A stretch of 64,000 bases of DNA. Source: Cribrihabitans_A neustonicus. Lineage in GTDB: Bacteria; Pseudomonadota; Alphaproteobacteria; Rhodobacterales; Rhodobacteraceae. The stretch is taken from the NCBI RefSeq assembly GCF_048820895.1, contig NZ_JBMERQ010000008.1, positions 62,001 through 126,000 of the forward strand, read 5' to 3'. The notes beneath the pieces are model-generated. The model was not told the origin of the DNA. It did no database searches and was given only the letters and a program-made list of their open reading frames with translations. Position numbers and translations under genes: made by a program. The first letter of the stretch is position 1. Each line of letters opens with the position of its first letter. Shown here in pieces: positions 44,514 to 52,937 of this stretch.

Positions 44514-44654
44514 AATCTTTGTTAGCCCGCCGCCCGTTGAGAAATCAAGAATCCCTGCCGCTGTGCAGCATGCAGGACCGATCAGAGTACGGCAACTGGA
44601 CTTATCGCGCCGCTGCGGGGCGGCTGCGCGGATGTTCGGAAAAGGCAGGCGACC

Positions 44655-44776
44655 GCCGGCGCGGAACCAGGCCGCCTGGCCGCCGCGGGGCACCGGCGCC
44701 CGCCCGCGCAGCGGCGATCGGTTGGGGCGGGCGCTCCGCCGGGAGGGGGCTACGGGCTTGGCCGGCATTAACTGCC
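44655..44776 (-). repeat. Dispersed intergenic repeat, copy 3 (diverged)
   Basis: Read on the minus strand, GGCAGTTAATGCC opens the block and GGTTCCGCGCCGG closes it, with CAAGCCCGTA and CGATCGCCGCTGCG between. These line up in the same order and nearly the same spacing with copy 1 and copy 2. Divergence is higher than between copies 1 and 2, and one or two small gaps are needed. Confidence 0.55.
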
Positions 44777-44840
44777 ACCGACGCGGGCTGGGTGGCCTGC
44801 GCGCGCGGCGGGTCATGGTTTGGCGGCATCTCACTAAAGA

Positions 44841-44870
44841 AACGCCCGGCTTGGGGCCGGGCGTTTTTCC
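44841..44870 (-). terminator. Terminator of the ABC importer operon
   Basis: A 10-bp stem (AACGCCCGGC with GCCGGGCGTT) and a short loop; on the minus strand it is followed by TCTTTAG, and on the plus strand by TTTCC. It lies about 20 bases after the stop of the last permease gene and may terminate in both directions. Confidence 0.75.
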
Positions 44871-44890
44871 CATTCGCGGGGCAGGGCGGC

Positions 44891-45856
44891 TCAGCGCTCC
44901 TTCACGTAGGGCTCGCCGCCCGCCCGCGGCGGGATCGCCTTGCCGACAAAGCCTGCGAGGATCACCACCGTCAGCACGTAGGGCAGCGCATCCATCACCT
45001 GCACCGGGATCGTGATGCCGCCGAGCTCGATGCTCTGGAAGCGCAGCGCCACCGCCTGCAGGAGGCCGAACAGCAGGCAGGCGCCCATCGCGTGCCAGGG
45101 CCGCCACTTGGCGAAGATCAGCGCTGCCAGCGCGATGAAGCCGCGGCCCGCGGTCATGTCCTTCACGAAGCCCGCCTGCAGCGCAGTGGCGAGGTAGGCG
45201 CCCGCAATGCCGCAGAGGAAGCCGCAGATCAGCACCGCGCCATAGCGCAGGCCGACCACCGAGACGCCCGCGGTATCCACTGCCGCCGGATTCTCGCCCA
45301 CCGCGCGCAGGCGCAGGCCGAAGCGGGTGCGGAACAGGATCCACCAGGTGGCGGGCACCGCGAGGAAGGCGAAGTAGACCAGGATCGAATGGCCGGAGAG
45401 CAGCTCGGAGTAGATCGGCCCGAACACCGGCACGTCCGCCACCGCATCGGCAAAGGGCAGCTCGACCGGCTTGAAGCGGCCGCCGCTGAACAGCGAGGGC
45501 GTGCGGCCGCCCTGTTTGAACCAGTCCTGCGCCACCAGCACCGTCATGCCCGCGGCAAGGAAGTTGATCGCTACGCCGGAGATCAGCTGGTTGCCGCGGA
45601 ATGTGATCGATGCCACCCCGTGCAGTCCCGCCAGCACCAGCGAGGAAGCGATGCCCGCCAGCAGGCCGAGCCACACATTGCCGGTGACCGCCGCGACCGC
45701 CGCGGAAAAGAAGGCCGCCATCAGCATCTTGCCTTCGAGGCCGATGTCGAAAATGCCGGCCCGTTCCGAGAACAGGCCCGCAAGGCAGGCCAGCAGCAGC
45801 GGCGTTGCCAGGCGGATGGTACTGTCGAACACCTGGATGATCGTGAGGAATTCCAT
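44891..45856 (-). CDS. Nucleoside/purine ABC transporter permease (NupQ-like)
   Basis: A 321-residue permease with about eight helices. The motifs LFSERAGIFDIGLEGKML, FRGNQLISGVAINFLAAG and RTRFGLRLRAVGENPAAVDTAGV are typical of the basic-membrane-protein-associated importers. The ATG at 45856 shares its A with the stop of the preceding permease gene, so TTG 45859 is less likely. It forms a heterodimer with that permease, fed by the ATPase and binding protein upstream. Confidence 0.9.
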   Translation of the reverse strand: MEFLTIIQVFDSTIRLATPLLLACLAGLFSERAGIFDIGLEGKMLMAAFFSAAVAAVTGNVWLGLLAGIASSLVLAGLHGVASITFRGNQLISGVAINFLAAGMTVLVAQDWFKQGGRTPSLFSGGRFKPVELPFADAVADVPVFGPIYSELLSGHSILVYFAFLAVPATWWILFRTRFGLRLRAVGENPAAVDTAGVSVVGLRYGAVLICGFLCGIAGAYLATALQAGFVKDMTAGRGFIALAALIFAKWRPWHAMGACLLFGLLQAVALRFQSIELGGITIPVQVMDALPYVLTVVILAGFVGKAIPPRAGGEPYVKER

Positions 45857-46950
45857 CAAGCCTTCTCCTTGCGCAGCGCCAGGAACAGCTTTTCAAGCGG
45901 CATCCGCACCATGTTGTCGAGCGCGCCGGTGAACAGGATCACCAGCGCCTGGATCACCACGATCAGCTCGCGCGGGATTGTGGTCCAGAGCGCGAGCTCG
46001 GCGCCGCCCTGATAGAGGAAGCCGAACAGGATTGCCGCGAGGAACACTCCGAACGGGTGGCTGCGGCCCATCAGGGCAACCGCGATGCCGATGAAGCCCG
46101 CGCCCTCGGTGGAGTTCAGGACCAGCCGCTCGGCCTCGCCCATCACGTTGTTGATCGCCATCATGCCCGCCAGTGCGCCGGAGATCAGCATCGCGATCAT
46201 GATGATCTTCACCGGCGAGATGCCGGCATAGACCGCGCCCGGCTCGGAATGGCCGTAGGCGCGGATCTCGAAACCCAGCCGGGTGCGCCAGATCAGCAGC
46301 CAGACCACGATACAGGCCGCCACCGCCACCAGGAAGGAGACATTCGCGGGCGCGGCCTTGGAAAACTCGATCCCCAGGGGCGCCAGGATGTCATGCAGCG
46401 ACGGCAGGTGCACCGAAGCGGGGAAGCGCGCGGTGGCCGGGTCCATCGAGCGCTCGGGGCGCAGCACGTTCACCAGCACGTAGTTCAGCACCGCCGCGGC
46501 GATGAAGTTGAACATGATGGTGGTAATCACGATGTGGCTGCCGCGCTTGGCTTGCAGATAGGCCGGGATCGCGGCCCAGGCGGCGCCGAAGAGCCCCGCC
46601 CCCAGGGCGGCAAAGACCAGCGCTATCGACCAGTGCGGCCAGGGGATATAGAGGCAGACCAGCGCCACGCCGAGGCCGCCGAGCATCGCCTGGCCCTCGC
46701 CGCCGATGTTGAACATGCGGGCGTGGAAGGCCACCGCCACGGCGAGGCCGGTGAACAGGAAGTTGGTGGCATAATAGAGCGTGTAGCCCCAGCCATAGGT
46801 CGATCCCAGCGCGCCGCTCACCATCAGATCCACGGCGGCGATCGGGTCTTCGCCAATCCCGAGGATCACCAGAGCAGAGAGGATTGCGGCCAGCACCAGA
46901 CTGATCAGGGGGATCAGCACGACGTCGGCCCATTTCGGCATTTTGTCCAT
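45856..46950 (-). CDS. Nucleoside/purine ABC transporter permease (NupP-like)
   Basis: A 364-residue permease with about ten helices and typical blocks: TLYYATNFLFTGLAVAVAFH, MFNIGGEGQAMLGGLGVALV, KRGSHIVITTIMFNFIAA and RTRLGFEIRAYGHSEPGAVY. Its start follows the ATPase stop directly, and its stop overlaps the next start by one base. It works as partner of the other permease. Confidence 0.9.
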   Translation of the reverse strand: MDKMPKWADVVLIPLISLVLAAILSALVILGIGEDPIAAVDLMVSGALGSTYGWGYTLYYATNFLFTGLAVAVAFHARMFNIGGEGQAMLGGLGVALVCLYIPWPHWSIALVFAALGAGLFGAAWAAIPAYLQAKRGSHIVITTIMFNFIAAAVLNYVLVNVLRPERSMDPATARFPASVHLPSLHDILAPLGIEFSKAAPANVSFLVAVAACIVVWLLIWRTRLGFEIRAYGHSEPGAVYAGISPVKIIMIAMLISGALAGMMAINNVMGEAERLVLNSTEGAGFIGIAVALMGRSHPFGVFLAAILFGFLYQGGAELALWTTIPRELIVVIQALVILFTGALDNMVRMPLEKLFLALRKEKA

Positions 46951-48480
46951 TTACGCGGCCTCCCCCGCGACGCCGGCCATCAGAAGGCCGAGTTCTTTTT
47001 CATTAGTCTGATCCGCCGGGCGCTCGCCCATGATCATGCCGTCAAACATCACCGCCACCCGGTCGCTGAGCGACAGGATCTCTTCCAGCTCGACCGAGAC
47101 AAGGAGGATTGCCTTGCCCTGGTCGCGCAAGGCGACGATCTGCTTGTGGATGAATTCGATGGCGCCGATGTCAACGCCGCGGGTGGGCTGGCCAATCAGC
47201 AGCAGATCGGGGTTGCGCTCGATTTCACGTGCGACGACGATTTTCTGCTGGTTGCCGCCCGAGAAGTTCTTCGCCGCAAGCCAGGGATCGGGCGGCCGTA
47301 CGTCGAATTTCTCCATTTTGGCGGCGGTGTCGGCCTTCAGGGCAGCGTTGTTCATCAGCAGCCCGCGCTGGTACTGCGGCGCGTGGTGATAGCCGAAGGC
47401 GACGTTCTCCCAGGCGTGGAAGTCCATGATCAGCCCTTCGCGCTGGCGGTCCTCCGGCACGTGGCCAATGTGGGCGGCGCGGCGCGCGCGTCCGTCGGCG
47501 CCATGGCCGGTCAGCGGCAGCGGCTTGCCGTGCAGCTTGATCGACCCAGTGCCTTCACGCATGCCGCCAAGCACCTCCAGAAGCTCCGACTGGCCGTTGC
47601 CCGCAACCCCTGCAATGCCGAGGATCTCGCCCGCGTGCACGGTGAGGTCGATGCCCTTCAGACGTTCAACGCCGGCGCCATCCACCACCTTGAGGTTCTC
47701 CACCTCGAGGATGGGCTTGCCGGGGCGGGCGGGGACCTTGTCCACGCGCAGCAGCACCTTGCGGCCTACCATCAGTTCGGCCAGATGCTCGGGGCTGGTT
47801 TCCGCGGTTTTCACAGTGGCGGTCATCTCCCCGCGCCGCATCACCGACACTGTGTCGGTGTATTCCATGATTTCGCGGAGCTTATGGGTGATCAGGATGA
47901 TCGTCTTGCCCTCGCTGCGCAGCCGGTCGAGGATGCGGAACAGCTGGTCCGCTTCCGAGGGCGTGAGCACGCCGGTCGGCTCGTCGAGAATAAGGATCTC
48001 GGCCTTGCGGTAAAGCGCCTTCAGGATCTCGACCCGCTGCTGCATGCCGACGCCGATTTCGTCGATGCGCTTGTCCGGATCGACAAAGAGCTCGTATTCC
48101 TCCTCCAGCGCCTTCAGCTCCTTGCGGGCGCGGGTGAGCGAGGGCATCAGCATGCCGCTGTCCTCGGCGCCCAGCACGATGTTCTCCAGCACGGTGAAAT
48201 TCTCGACCAGCTTGAAATGCTGGAACACCATGCCGATGCCCGCGGCAATCGCCGCCTGGCTGTCCGGGATCTCGGTCTTCTTGCCGTTGATGAAGACCTC
48301 GCCCTTGTCGGCCTTGTAGAAGCCGTAGAGAATCGACATCAGCGTCGATTTGCCGGCGCCGTTTTCCCCGATGATACCGTGGATGGTTCCCGGGGCGACG
48401 CGAATGGATATGTCCTTGTTTGCCTGGACCGGGCCAAAAGCCTTTGAAATGCCTTTGAGTTCGATGGCGGGGGCGGTCAC
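46951..48480 (-). CDS. Nucleoside/purine ABC transporter ATP-binding protein (two domains)
   Basis: A 509-residue tandem ABC protein. The first half has Walker A GENGAGKST, VGMQQRVEILKAL as signature region and LDEPTGVLTP. The second half has a degenerate Walker A (GVAGNGQSE), signature FSGGNQQK and the unusual GQPTRGVDIG instead of a classical DEPT Walker B. This asymmetric layout is normal for sugar/nucleoside importers of the NupO/RbsA kind. The GTG start overlaps the stop of the small gene before it by four bases. Confidence 0.92.
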   Translation of the reverse strand: MTAPAIELKGISKAFGPVQANKDISIRVAPGTIHGIIGENGAGKSTLMSILYGFYKADKGEVFINGKKTEIPDSQAAIAAGIGMVFQHFKLVENFTVLENIVLGAEDSGMLMPSLTRARKELKALEEEYELFVDPDKRIDEIGVGMQQRVEILKALYRKAEILILDEPTGVLTPSEADQLFRILDRLRSEGKTIILITHKLREIMEYTDTVSVMRRGEMTATVKTAETSPEHLAELMVGRKVLLRVDKVPARPGKPILEVENLKVVDGAGVERLKGIDLTVHAGEILGIAGVAGNGQSELLEVLGGMREGTGSIKLHGKPLPLTGHGADGRARRAAHIGHVPEDRQREGLIMDFHAWENVAFGYHHAPQYQRGLLMNNAALKADTAAKMEKFDVRPPDPWLAAKNFSGGNQQKIVVAREIERNPDLLLIGQPTRGVDIGAIEFIHKQIVALRDQGKAILLVSVELEEILSLSDRVAVMFDGMIMGERPADQTNEKELGLLMAGVAGEAA

Positions 48481-48737
48481 GCGGGCTCTCCCATGCCTGC
48501 AAATCCGATCGGCAGGACTGCTTTGCCGTCTGCGGAACCGGCAAAGTAATATCCGTGCAGCATCGCGCCAAACTGCGCGATGTAGTCCAGAAAGGCTGCG
48601 CGCCCGTGCTCAGGCCCGGGCGCATTTGGATCGGAATAGTAGAAGTTGGGCCCGGCCGCCGCATCCGCCTTGGCGGCGCGGCTTCCGGGCGACGGATCGC
48701 CCCAGGCGGACAACAGAAGATGTAAGGAATCCGTCAT
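48477..48737 (-). CDS. Short SnoaL/NTF2-like protein, probably internally deleted
   Basis: An 86-residue product starting MTDSLHLLLSAWGDPSPGSR and containing FYYSDPNAPGPEHGRAAFL. It ends HGYYFAGSADGKAVLPIGFA plus GMGEPA. The first and last parts resemble the beginning and end of the NTF2-like (SnoaL) fold, usually about 120-150 residues, with the middle strands missing. The frame stays open, so an in-frame deletion is likely. It lies within the ABC operon, overlapping the ATPase start by four bases. An ATG at 48749 is an alternative start. Confidence 0.55.
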   Translation of the reverse strand: MTDSLHLLLSAWGDPSPGSRAAKADAAAGPNFYYSDPNAPGPEHGRAAFLDYIAQFGAMLHGYYFAGSADGKAVLPIGFAGMGEPA

Positions 48738-48753
48738 CGCCTGGGGCATGTGC

Positions 48754-49749
48754 TCAGAAGCTCAGCACAGGGCAGCTGTCATCCGACATGTAGTCATGCA
48801 CTTTGATTTCGCCCGAAGCGATCTTCTCGGCGGCTTCATCCACTGCCGATTTCATCTCTTCGGTGACCAGCTCGGCGTTGTGCTCGTCCATCGCGTAGCC
48901 GACACCGCCATTGGCCAGCCCCATGACGGAGAAGCCGGTTTCCATGTCCGGGCCGTCCTGGAAGGCTTCGTAGACCGCGTTTCCGACGTTCTTGGTCATC
49001 GAGGTCAGCACCTTGCCCGGATGCAGGTGGTTCTGGTTGCTGTCCACGCCGATCGACAGAATGCCCTCGTCGGCGGCGGTCTGCAGCACACCCACGCCGG
49101 TGCCGCCGGCTGCGGCATAGACCACATCGGCGCCCTGGGAGATTTGCGCCTTGGTCAGCTCCGAGCCTTTCACCGGGTCGTTCCAGGCGGCGGGCGTGGT
49201 GCCGGTCATGTTGGCAATTACCTTGGCGTCAGGCTTCGCGGCCTTCACGCCCTCGGCATAGCCGCAGGCGAATTTGCGGATCAGCGGGATGTCCATGCCG
49301 CCGATGAAGCCGACGGTATCGCTCTTGGAGGCCATCGCCGCCATCATGCCGACGAGATAGGAGCCCTCATGCTCGTTGAACACCACCGAGCGCACGTTGT
49401 CGCCTTCGACGACCATGTCGATGATGGTGAACTTGGTATCCGGATAATCCGCTGCCACCTGGCTGAGCGCGTCGGCAAAGGCAAAGCCCACCATCACGAT
49501 CGGATTGGCGCCGGCCTCAGCAAAGCGGCGCAGCGCCTGCTCGCGCTGGGCTTCGGACTGCAGCTCGATCTCGCGGTAGCTCTCGCCGGTTTCCTCGGCC
49601 CACTGTTTGGCGCCGTTGTAGGCGGCCTCGTTGAAGGACTTGTCGAACTTGCCGCCCAGGTCGAAGATCAGCGCCGGTTCGGCAAGCGCAGCGCCGGCGG
49701 TCAGGGCCAGCGACGCGGCTGCGCCCATCAGCGATTTCATCAGGGTCAT
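48754..49749 (-). CDS. BMP family substrate-binding protein (purine/nucleoside importer)
   Basis: A 331-residue periplasmic binding protein with a type I signal peptide (MTLMKSLMGAAASLALTAGA, cleavage after ALA). It lacks the lipobox cysteine that other BMP proteins have. Family blocks include FDLGGKFDKSFNEAAYNGA, FAFADALSQVAADYPDTKF, NEHEGSYLVGMMAA and TVGFIGGMDIPLIRKFACGYAEG. DVVYAAAGGTGVGV is also present. The ATG at 49749 follows GGGAG by seven bases. It is the first gene of the importer operon and binds the substrate, most likely purine nucleosides, for the two permeases and the ATPase. Confidence 0.9.
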   Translation of the reverse strand: MTLMKSLMGAAASLALTAGAALAEPALIFDLGGKFDKSFNEAAYNGAKQWAEETGESYREIELQSEAQREQALRRFAEAGANPIVMVGFAFADALSQVAADYPDTKFTIIDMVVEGDNVRSVVFNEHEGSYLVGMMAAMASKSDTVGFIGGMDIPLIRKFACGYAEGVKAAKPDAKVIANMTGTTPAAWNDPVKGSELTKAQISQGADVVYAAAGGTGVGVLQTAADEGILSIGVDSNQNHLHPGKVLTSMTKNVGNAVYEAFQDGPDMETGFSVMGLANGGVGYAMDEHNAELVTEEMKSAVDEAAEKIASGEIKVHDYMSDDSCPVLSF

Positions 49750-49903
49750 CAGGATACTCCCACTGCGTTTTGTTTTTTGAGCCGCCGGCCAATACCGGGG
49801 GCCGGGCCCTGTGCGGGCCCTGTAGGTGCGGCAATTTAGCCCGGAGCCCGGGGAGACGGTCAACAGGTTTTTGACCATCTGGTGCGGAATCCGCGCAGGT
49901 GGC

Positions 49904-50329
49904 CTAACGTAAGTACGCCCGCATCAGCAGCGCATCCGCCGCTGCACGCCCCTCCCGCGGGTAATAGCCGGGACGGCGTCCGCAAAGCGCGAATCCACAG
50001 GCGTGGTACAGCGCCTGTGCGGGCGCGTTGTCCTCGGCCACCTCCAGCAAGGCCTCCAATGCGCCGCGGCGGCGGGCCTCGGCGGACCACGCCGCCATGG
50101 CAGCGCGGGCCAGCCCCTGGCGGCGGTGCGCCGGGGCAGTTGCGATGGTCAGCAGCTCGGCCTCCTGCGCCACCACCCGCACTAAAGCAAAGGCGCGGGC
50201 ATCGCCGATGGCGAAATTGAGCGGGCTGTCCAGCAGGGCGGCAAACTCCGCCGCGCTCCAGGGGCGGGACTGGGTGAAGGCGGCGGCATGGGTCTCGGCC
50301 ATCGCCTGCGGGGAAAGCGGCTCACTCAT
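49904..50329 (-). CDS. rimI: GNAT acetyltransferase, RimI-like
   Basis: A 141-residue GNAT enzyme with the acetyl-CoA loop in APAHRRQGLARAAM, preceded by EAELLTIATAP and followed by LEVAEDNAPAQALYHACGF (the fold's motif B). RimI acetylates the N-terminus of ribosomal protein S18. It overlaps tsaB by eight bases; the rimI-tsaB pairing is common and supports the name. Confidence 0.82.
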   Translation of the reverse strand: MSEPLSPQAMAETHAAAFTQSRPWSAAEFAALLDSPLNFAIGDARAFALVRVVAQEAELLTIATAPAHRRQGLARAAMAAWSAEARRRGALEALLEVAEDNAPAQALYHACGFALCGRRPGYYPREGRAAADALLMRAYLR

Positions 50330-50930
50330 CTATCAGATCGGGCGGCAGGTCGCGTGCAGGTGCGGCATCCGCGGGACGCAGATAGAGAGGTGCCGGAGCC
50401 TCCACCGGCCCGTCCAGGCGGGTGGCGGCGATGCGCGCTATCGCTTCGGCAATGCCTGCGGGGCTCGCCTCGGGCGCAAACGCCAGCCCGGCGCCGCGGG
50501 CGGCGGCCTCGGCCTCCGCGCGCGGCATCAGACGCGGCGCCTCGCTGCCACCCCCCGCGGGCAGGGCGGCATAGACCTGATCGCGCGGCGCGGGCACGGC
50601 GGGCAGGGTGCCTTCTGCGGCGCGCGCCTCGAAGCCGTCGACGCCCACGGCCGGGATCTCCAGCCCCAGCGCCAGCCCACGCGCGGCGGAAACAGCGATG
50701 CGGATGCCGGTGAAATTGCCGGGGCCGATGCCCACGCCGATTGCGTCCAGGTCCTGCCAGGAGGCGCCGCCCTCCGCCAGCACCTCTTCCAGCAGCGACA
50801 TCAGCCGCTCGGCCTGGCCGCGGGTCATCTCTTCCAGCCGTGCGGCGAGCACATCGTTCCCGCGCAGCAAAGCGGCCGCGCAATGCGCGGCCGATGTATC
50901 AAATCCCAGAACCAGCGGTTCGGAGCTCAT
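50322..50930 (-). CDS. tsaB: tRNA threonylcarbamoyladenosine biosynthesis protein TsaB
   Basis: A 202-residue member of the ASKHA ATPase fold: N-terminal LVLGFDTSAAHCAAALL, the LLEEVLAEGGASWQDLDAIG block and GIGPGNFTGIRIAVSAARGLAL. TsaB helps TsaD to form t6A37 on tRNAs that read ANN codons. The ATG at 50930 is used; an upstream in-frame ATG adds 15 residues without similarity. It lies between nfu and rimI. Confidence 0.9.
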   Translation of the reverse strand: MSSEPLVLGFDTSAAHCAAALLRGNDVLAARLEEMTRGQAERLMSLLEEVLAEGGASWQDLDAIGVGIGPGNFTGIRIAVSAARGLALGLEIPAVGVDGFEARAAEGTLPAVPAPRDQVYAALPAGGGSEAPRLMPRAEAEAAARGAGLAFAPEASPAGIAEAIARIAATRLDGPVEAPAPLYLRPADAAPARDLPPDLIDE

Positions 50931-50964
50931 GCCTTGTCCTTTCGCAGCGTCCTTTCGCAGCCGG

Positions 50965-51531
50965 TCAGACGGCAACCGGGCGCACCTCGGTGACTTCCGG
51001 GATATAATGGCGCAGCAGGTTCTCGATGCCCATCTTCAGCGTCAGGGTCGAGGACGGGCAGCCCGCGCAGGCGCCCTGCATGTGCAGGTAGACAACGCCG
51101 CGGTCAAAGCCGTGGAAGGTGATGTCGCCACCGTCCTGAGCCACCGCCGGGCGCACCCGGCTGTCCAGCAGCTCCTTGATCTGGTTGACGATTTCTTCGT
51201 CCTCGCCGGAGTGTTCGGCATGGCCCGAGGCCGGGTCCGAAGCGCCGCCCGCCATCACCGGCTGGCCGGACTGGTAGTGCTCCATCACCGCGCCCAGGAT
51301 CGCGGGCTTGATGTGATCCCACTCGACATCGTCCGCCTTGGTTACGGTGACGAAATCGTTGCCGAAGAAGACACCGGTCACGCCCTCGACGGCGAAGATG
51401 CGCGCAGCCAGCGGCGACTGCTGTGCGGCCTCGGCGCTGGCGAAATCGGCTGTGCCCGCCTCCAGGACGGTCTGGCCCGGCAGGAATTTCAGCGTCGCCG
51501 GGTTGGGCGTGGATTCGGTCTGAATGAACAT
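50965..51531 (-). CDS. NifU-like iron-sulfur scaffold/carrier protein (Nfu)
   Basis: A 188-residue protein with the N-terminal Nfu domain (MFIQTESTPNPATLKFLPGQ, about residues 1-90) and the C-terminal NifU domain with DGGDITFHGFDRGVVYLHMQ and the cluster-binding CxxC in GACAGCPSS. It carries [4Fe-4S] clusters to apo-proteins such as succinate dehydrogenase. It starts 35 bases before the tsaB start on the same strand. Confidence 0.92.
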   Translation of the reverse strand: MFIQTESTPNPATLKFLPGQTVLEAGTADFASAEAAQQSPLAARIFAVEGVTGVFFGNDFVTVTKADDVEWDHIKPAILGAVMEHYQSGQPVMAGGASDPASGHAEHSGEDEEIVNQIKELLDSRVRPAVAQDGGDITFHGFDRGVVYLHMQGACAGCPSSTLTLKMGIENLLRHYIPEVTEVRPVAV

Positions 51532-51605
51532 CTCGGGCCTCCGTAAAGCGTGCCACCGATATGCGCCCTGGGGCCGGGCAAGTCAAGTTTTGGAACGGTT
51601 CTAAA

Positions 51606-52214
51606 TTATGCGATGCCCGCGGAATGCCCCGCGGCGTGCTCTAAAGCCTGTTCCAGCCGGTCGTCCCCCCAGAACAGCTCCGTTCCGCTGGTGAAGCTGG
51701 GCGCGCCAAAGATGCCGGCCGCGATGGCAGCATCGGTCTGGGCCCGCAGCGCCGATTTGATTTCAGGTGCCTCGGCGCGTTCCAGCAGCGCCGGGTCAAG
51801 GCCCGCTTGACGCAGGCAGTCCAGGAGAACGGCCTCGCTGGAAATATCCGCCCCGCAGCCGAACTCTGCCCGGAACACCGCCTTCGAGAAGGCCTCCACC
51901 CCGCCCGGCGCTGTCGCGGCCAGCGCCAGACGCGCGGCGCGCAGGCTGTTCTGCGGAAAGGGATCGGTCCGGCGGAAAGGCAGCCCGCGGGCAGCACTGA
52001 TCCGCTCCAGGTCGCGCCACATGTAGCGGCCTTTGGCAGGGTAGAGGTCGAATGGCGAGGTGTCCCAGCCCTGGGCGGCAAAGACCGGTCCCAGCAGGAA
52101 CGGTTTCCAGGTGACTAAGACGCCGCGCGCCGCGGCTGCTTCGCCAATCCGCATGGCGCTGAGATAGGAGTAGGTGGAGGCAAACTCGAACCAGAAGGTA
52201 ATTCTGCCGTGCAT
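51606..52214 (-). CDS. DsbA-fold isomerase (2-hydroxychromene-2-carboxylate isomerase family)
   Basis: A 202-residue protein with the kappa-GST/HCCA fold. The N-terminal ITFWFEFASTYSYLSAMRI holds the catalytic serine position in place of the CxxC of true DsbA. PFLLGPVFAAQGWDTSPF, MWRDLERISAARGLPF and GIFGAPSFTSGTELFWGDDR follow. It would bind glutathione and isomerise an aromatic intermediate, but the substrate is unknown. It stands 74 bases upstream of the nfu gene. Confidence 0.8.
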   Translation of the reverse strand: MHGRITFWFEFASTYSYLSAMRIGEAAAARGVLVTWKPFLLGPVFAAQGWDTSPFDLYPAKGRYMWRDLERISAARGLPFRRTDPFPQNSLRAARLALAATAPGGVEAFSKAVFRAEFGCGADISSEAVLLDCLRQAGLDPALLERAEAPEIKSALRAQTDAAIAAGIFGAPSFTSGTELFWGDDRLEQALEHAAGHSAGIA

Positions 52215-52235
52215 CGCCTTTGCCCCGCTGCCCGG

Positions 52236-52691
52236 TCAGGTGATTGCCTCAAGCTTCTCTTTGCTGAGGTCGCCCGGCACGATGGTGATCGGCACCGGCA
52301 GGGTCCCTGAGTTCTTGGTGAGCTGGGTGACCAGCGGCCCTGGTCCCTTGCGCCCGGTGCCGGCTCCAAGCACCAGCACGCCGATCTCAGGATCCGCCTC
52401 GATGTAATCGAGAATCTCGGGAACCGGCTCCCCTTCGCGGATCACCAGCTCGGGGTCGATGCCCTGGCGGTCGCGCATCCACTTCGCGAAGACCTCGAAA
52501 TGCGCGTGGATGCGCTCGCGCGCCTCCTCCCGCATCACCTCGCCCACGCCGATCCAGTGGTTGAACTCATCCGGGGGGATCACCGACAGGATGGTCACCC
52601 CCGCGCCGGTATGTGACGCGCGCATGGCAGCAAAGCGCATCGCGTTCAGGCATTCGCGGCTGTCGTCCAATACCACAAGGAATTTGCGCAT
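52236..52691 (-). CDS. Universal stress protein (UspA family)
   Basis: A 151-residue single Usp domain starting MRKFLVVLDDSRECLNAMRF, with IREGEPVPEILDYIEADPEI and LVLGAGTGRKGPGPL in the nucleotide-binding area. The spacing of glycines differs from the canonical ATP-binding Usp motif, so ATP binding is uncertain. The ATG at 52691 has a GAGAGCG upstream. It lies 21 bases before the isomerase gene, so both are probably co-transcribed. Confidence 0.85.
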   Translation of the reverse strand: MRKFLVVLDDSRECLNAMRFAAMRASHTGAGVTILSVIPPDEFNHWIGVGEVMREEARERIHAHFEVFAKWMRDRQGIDPELVIREGEPVPEILDYIEADPEIGVLVLGAGTGRKGPGPLVTQLTKNSGTLPVPITIVPGDLSKEKLEAIT

Positions 52692-52937
52692 ATCCGCTCT
52701 CTCTTTGTTCCGCCGGGGATCATGGCGCATGGAGGCCGGTCAGGCAAGGGCGGCCGGTGCCGGTGCTCAATCGGTGGCTGCAAAAGGGGAACCCTCCCGT
52801 GCCGGCCTTGGCGCCTAGGTCGCGGCGCGGCGGCGTCCCGTAACACGGTGCGCGGGCCATCCGGGCGGGGAGCTGCTCCGCGGCTTCCGGGATAGGCGTG
52901 AGACCTCCGGCGGTTCCTGAAACCCAGCAGCTGCGGG

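Larger units (their letters stand above)
44514..44890. other. Intergenic region with repeat copy 3 and terminator
   Basis: This 377-base gap holds the third repeat copy (44655-44776) and the terminator at 44841-44870. The promoter of the TauE/SafE gene lies by position in the first hundred bases. No gene is seen. Confidence 0.6.

Noticed and set aside
44602..44829. Minus-strand frame across repeat copy 3, and similar frames over copies 1 and 2
   Set aside because: The frames share residues such as AKSPPRGG and RGGL only because the DNA is repeated. Starts differ, the ends are not conserved and no ribosome binding site is shared.
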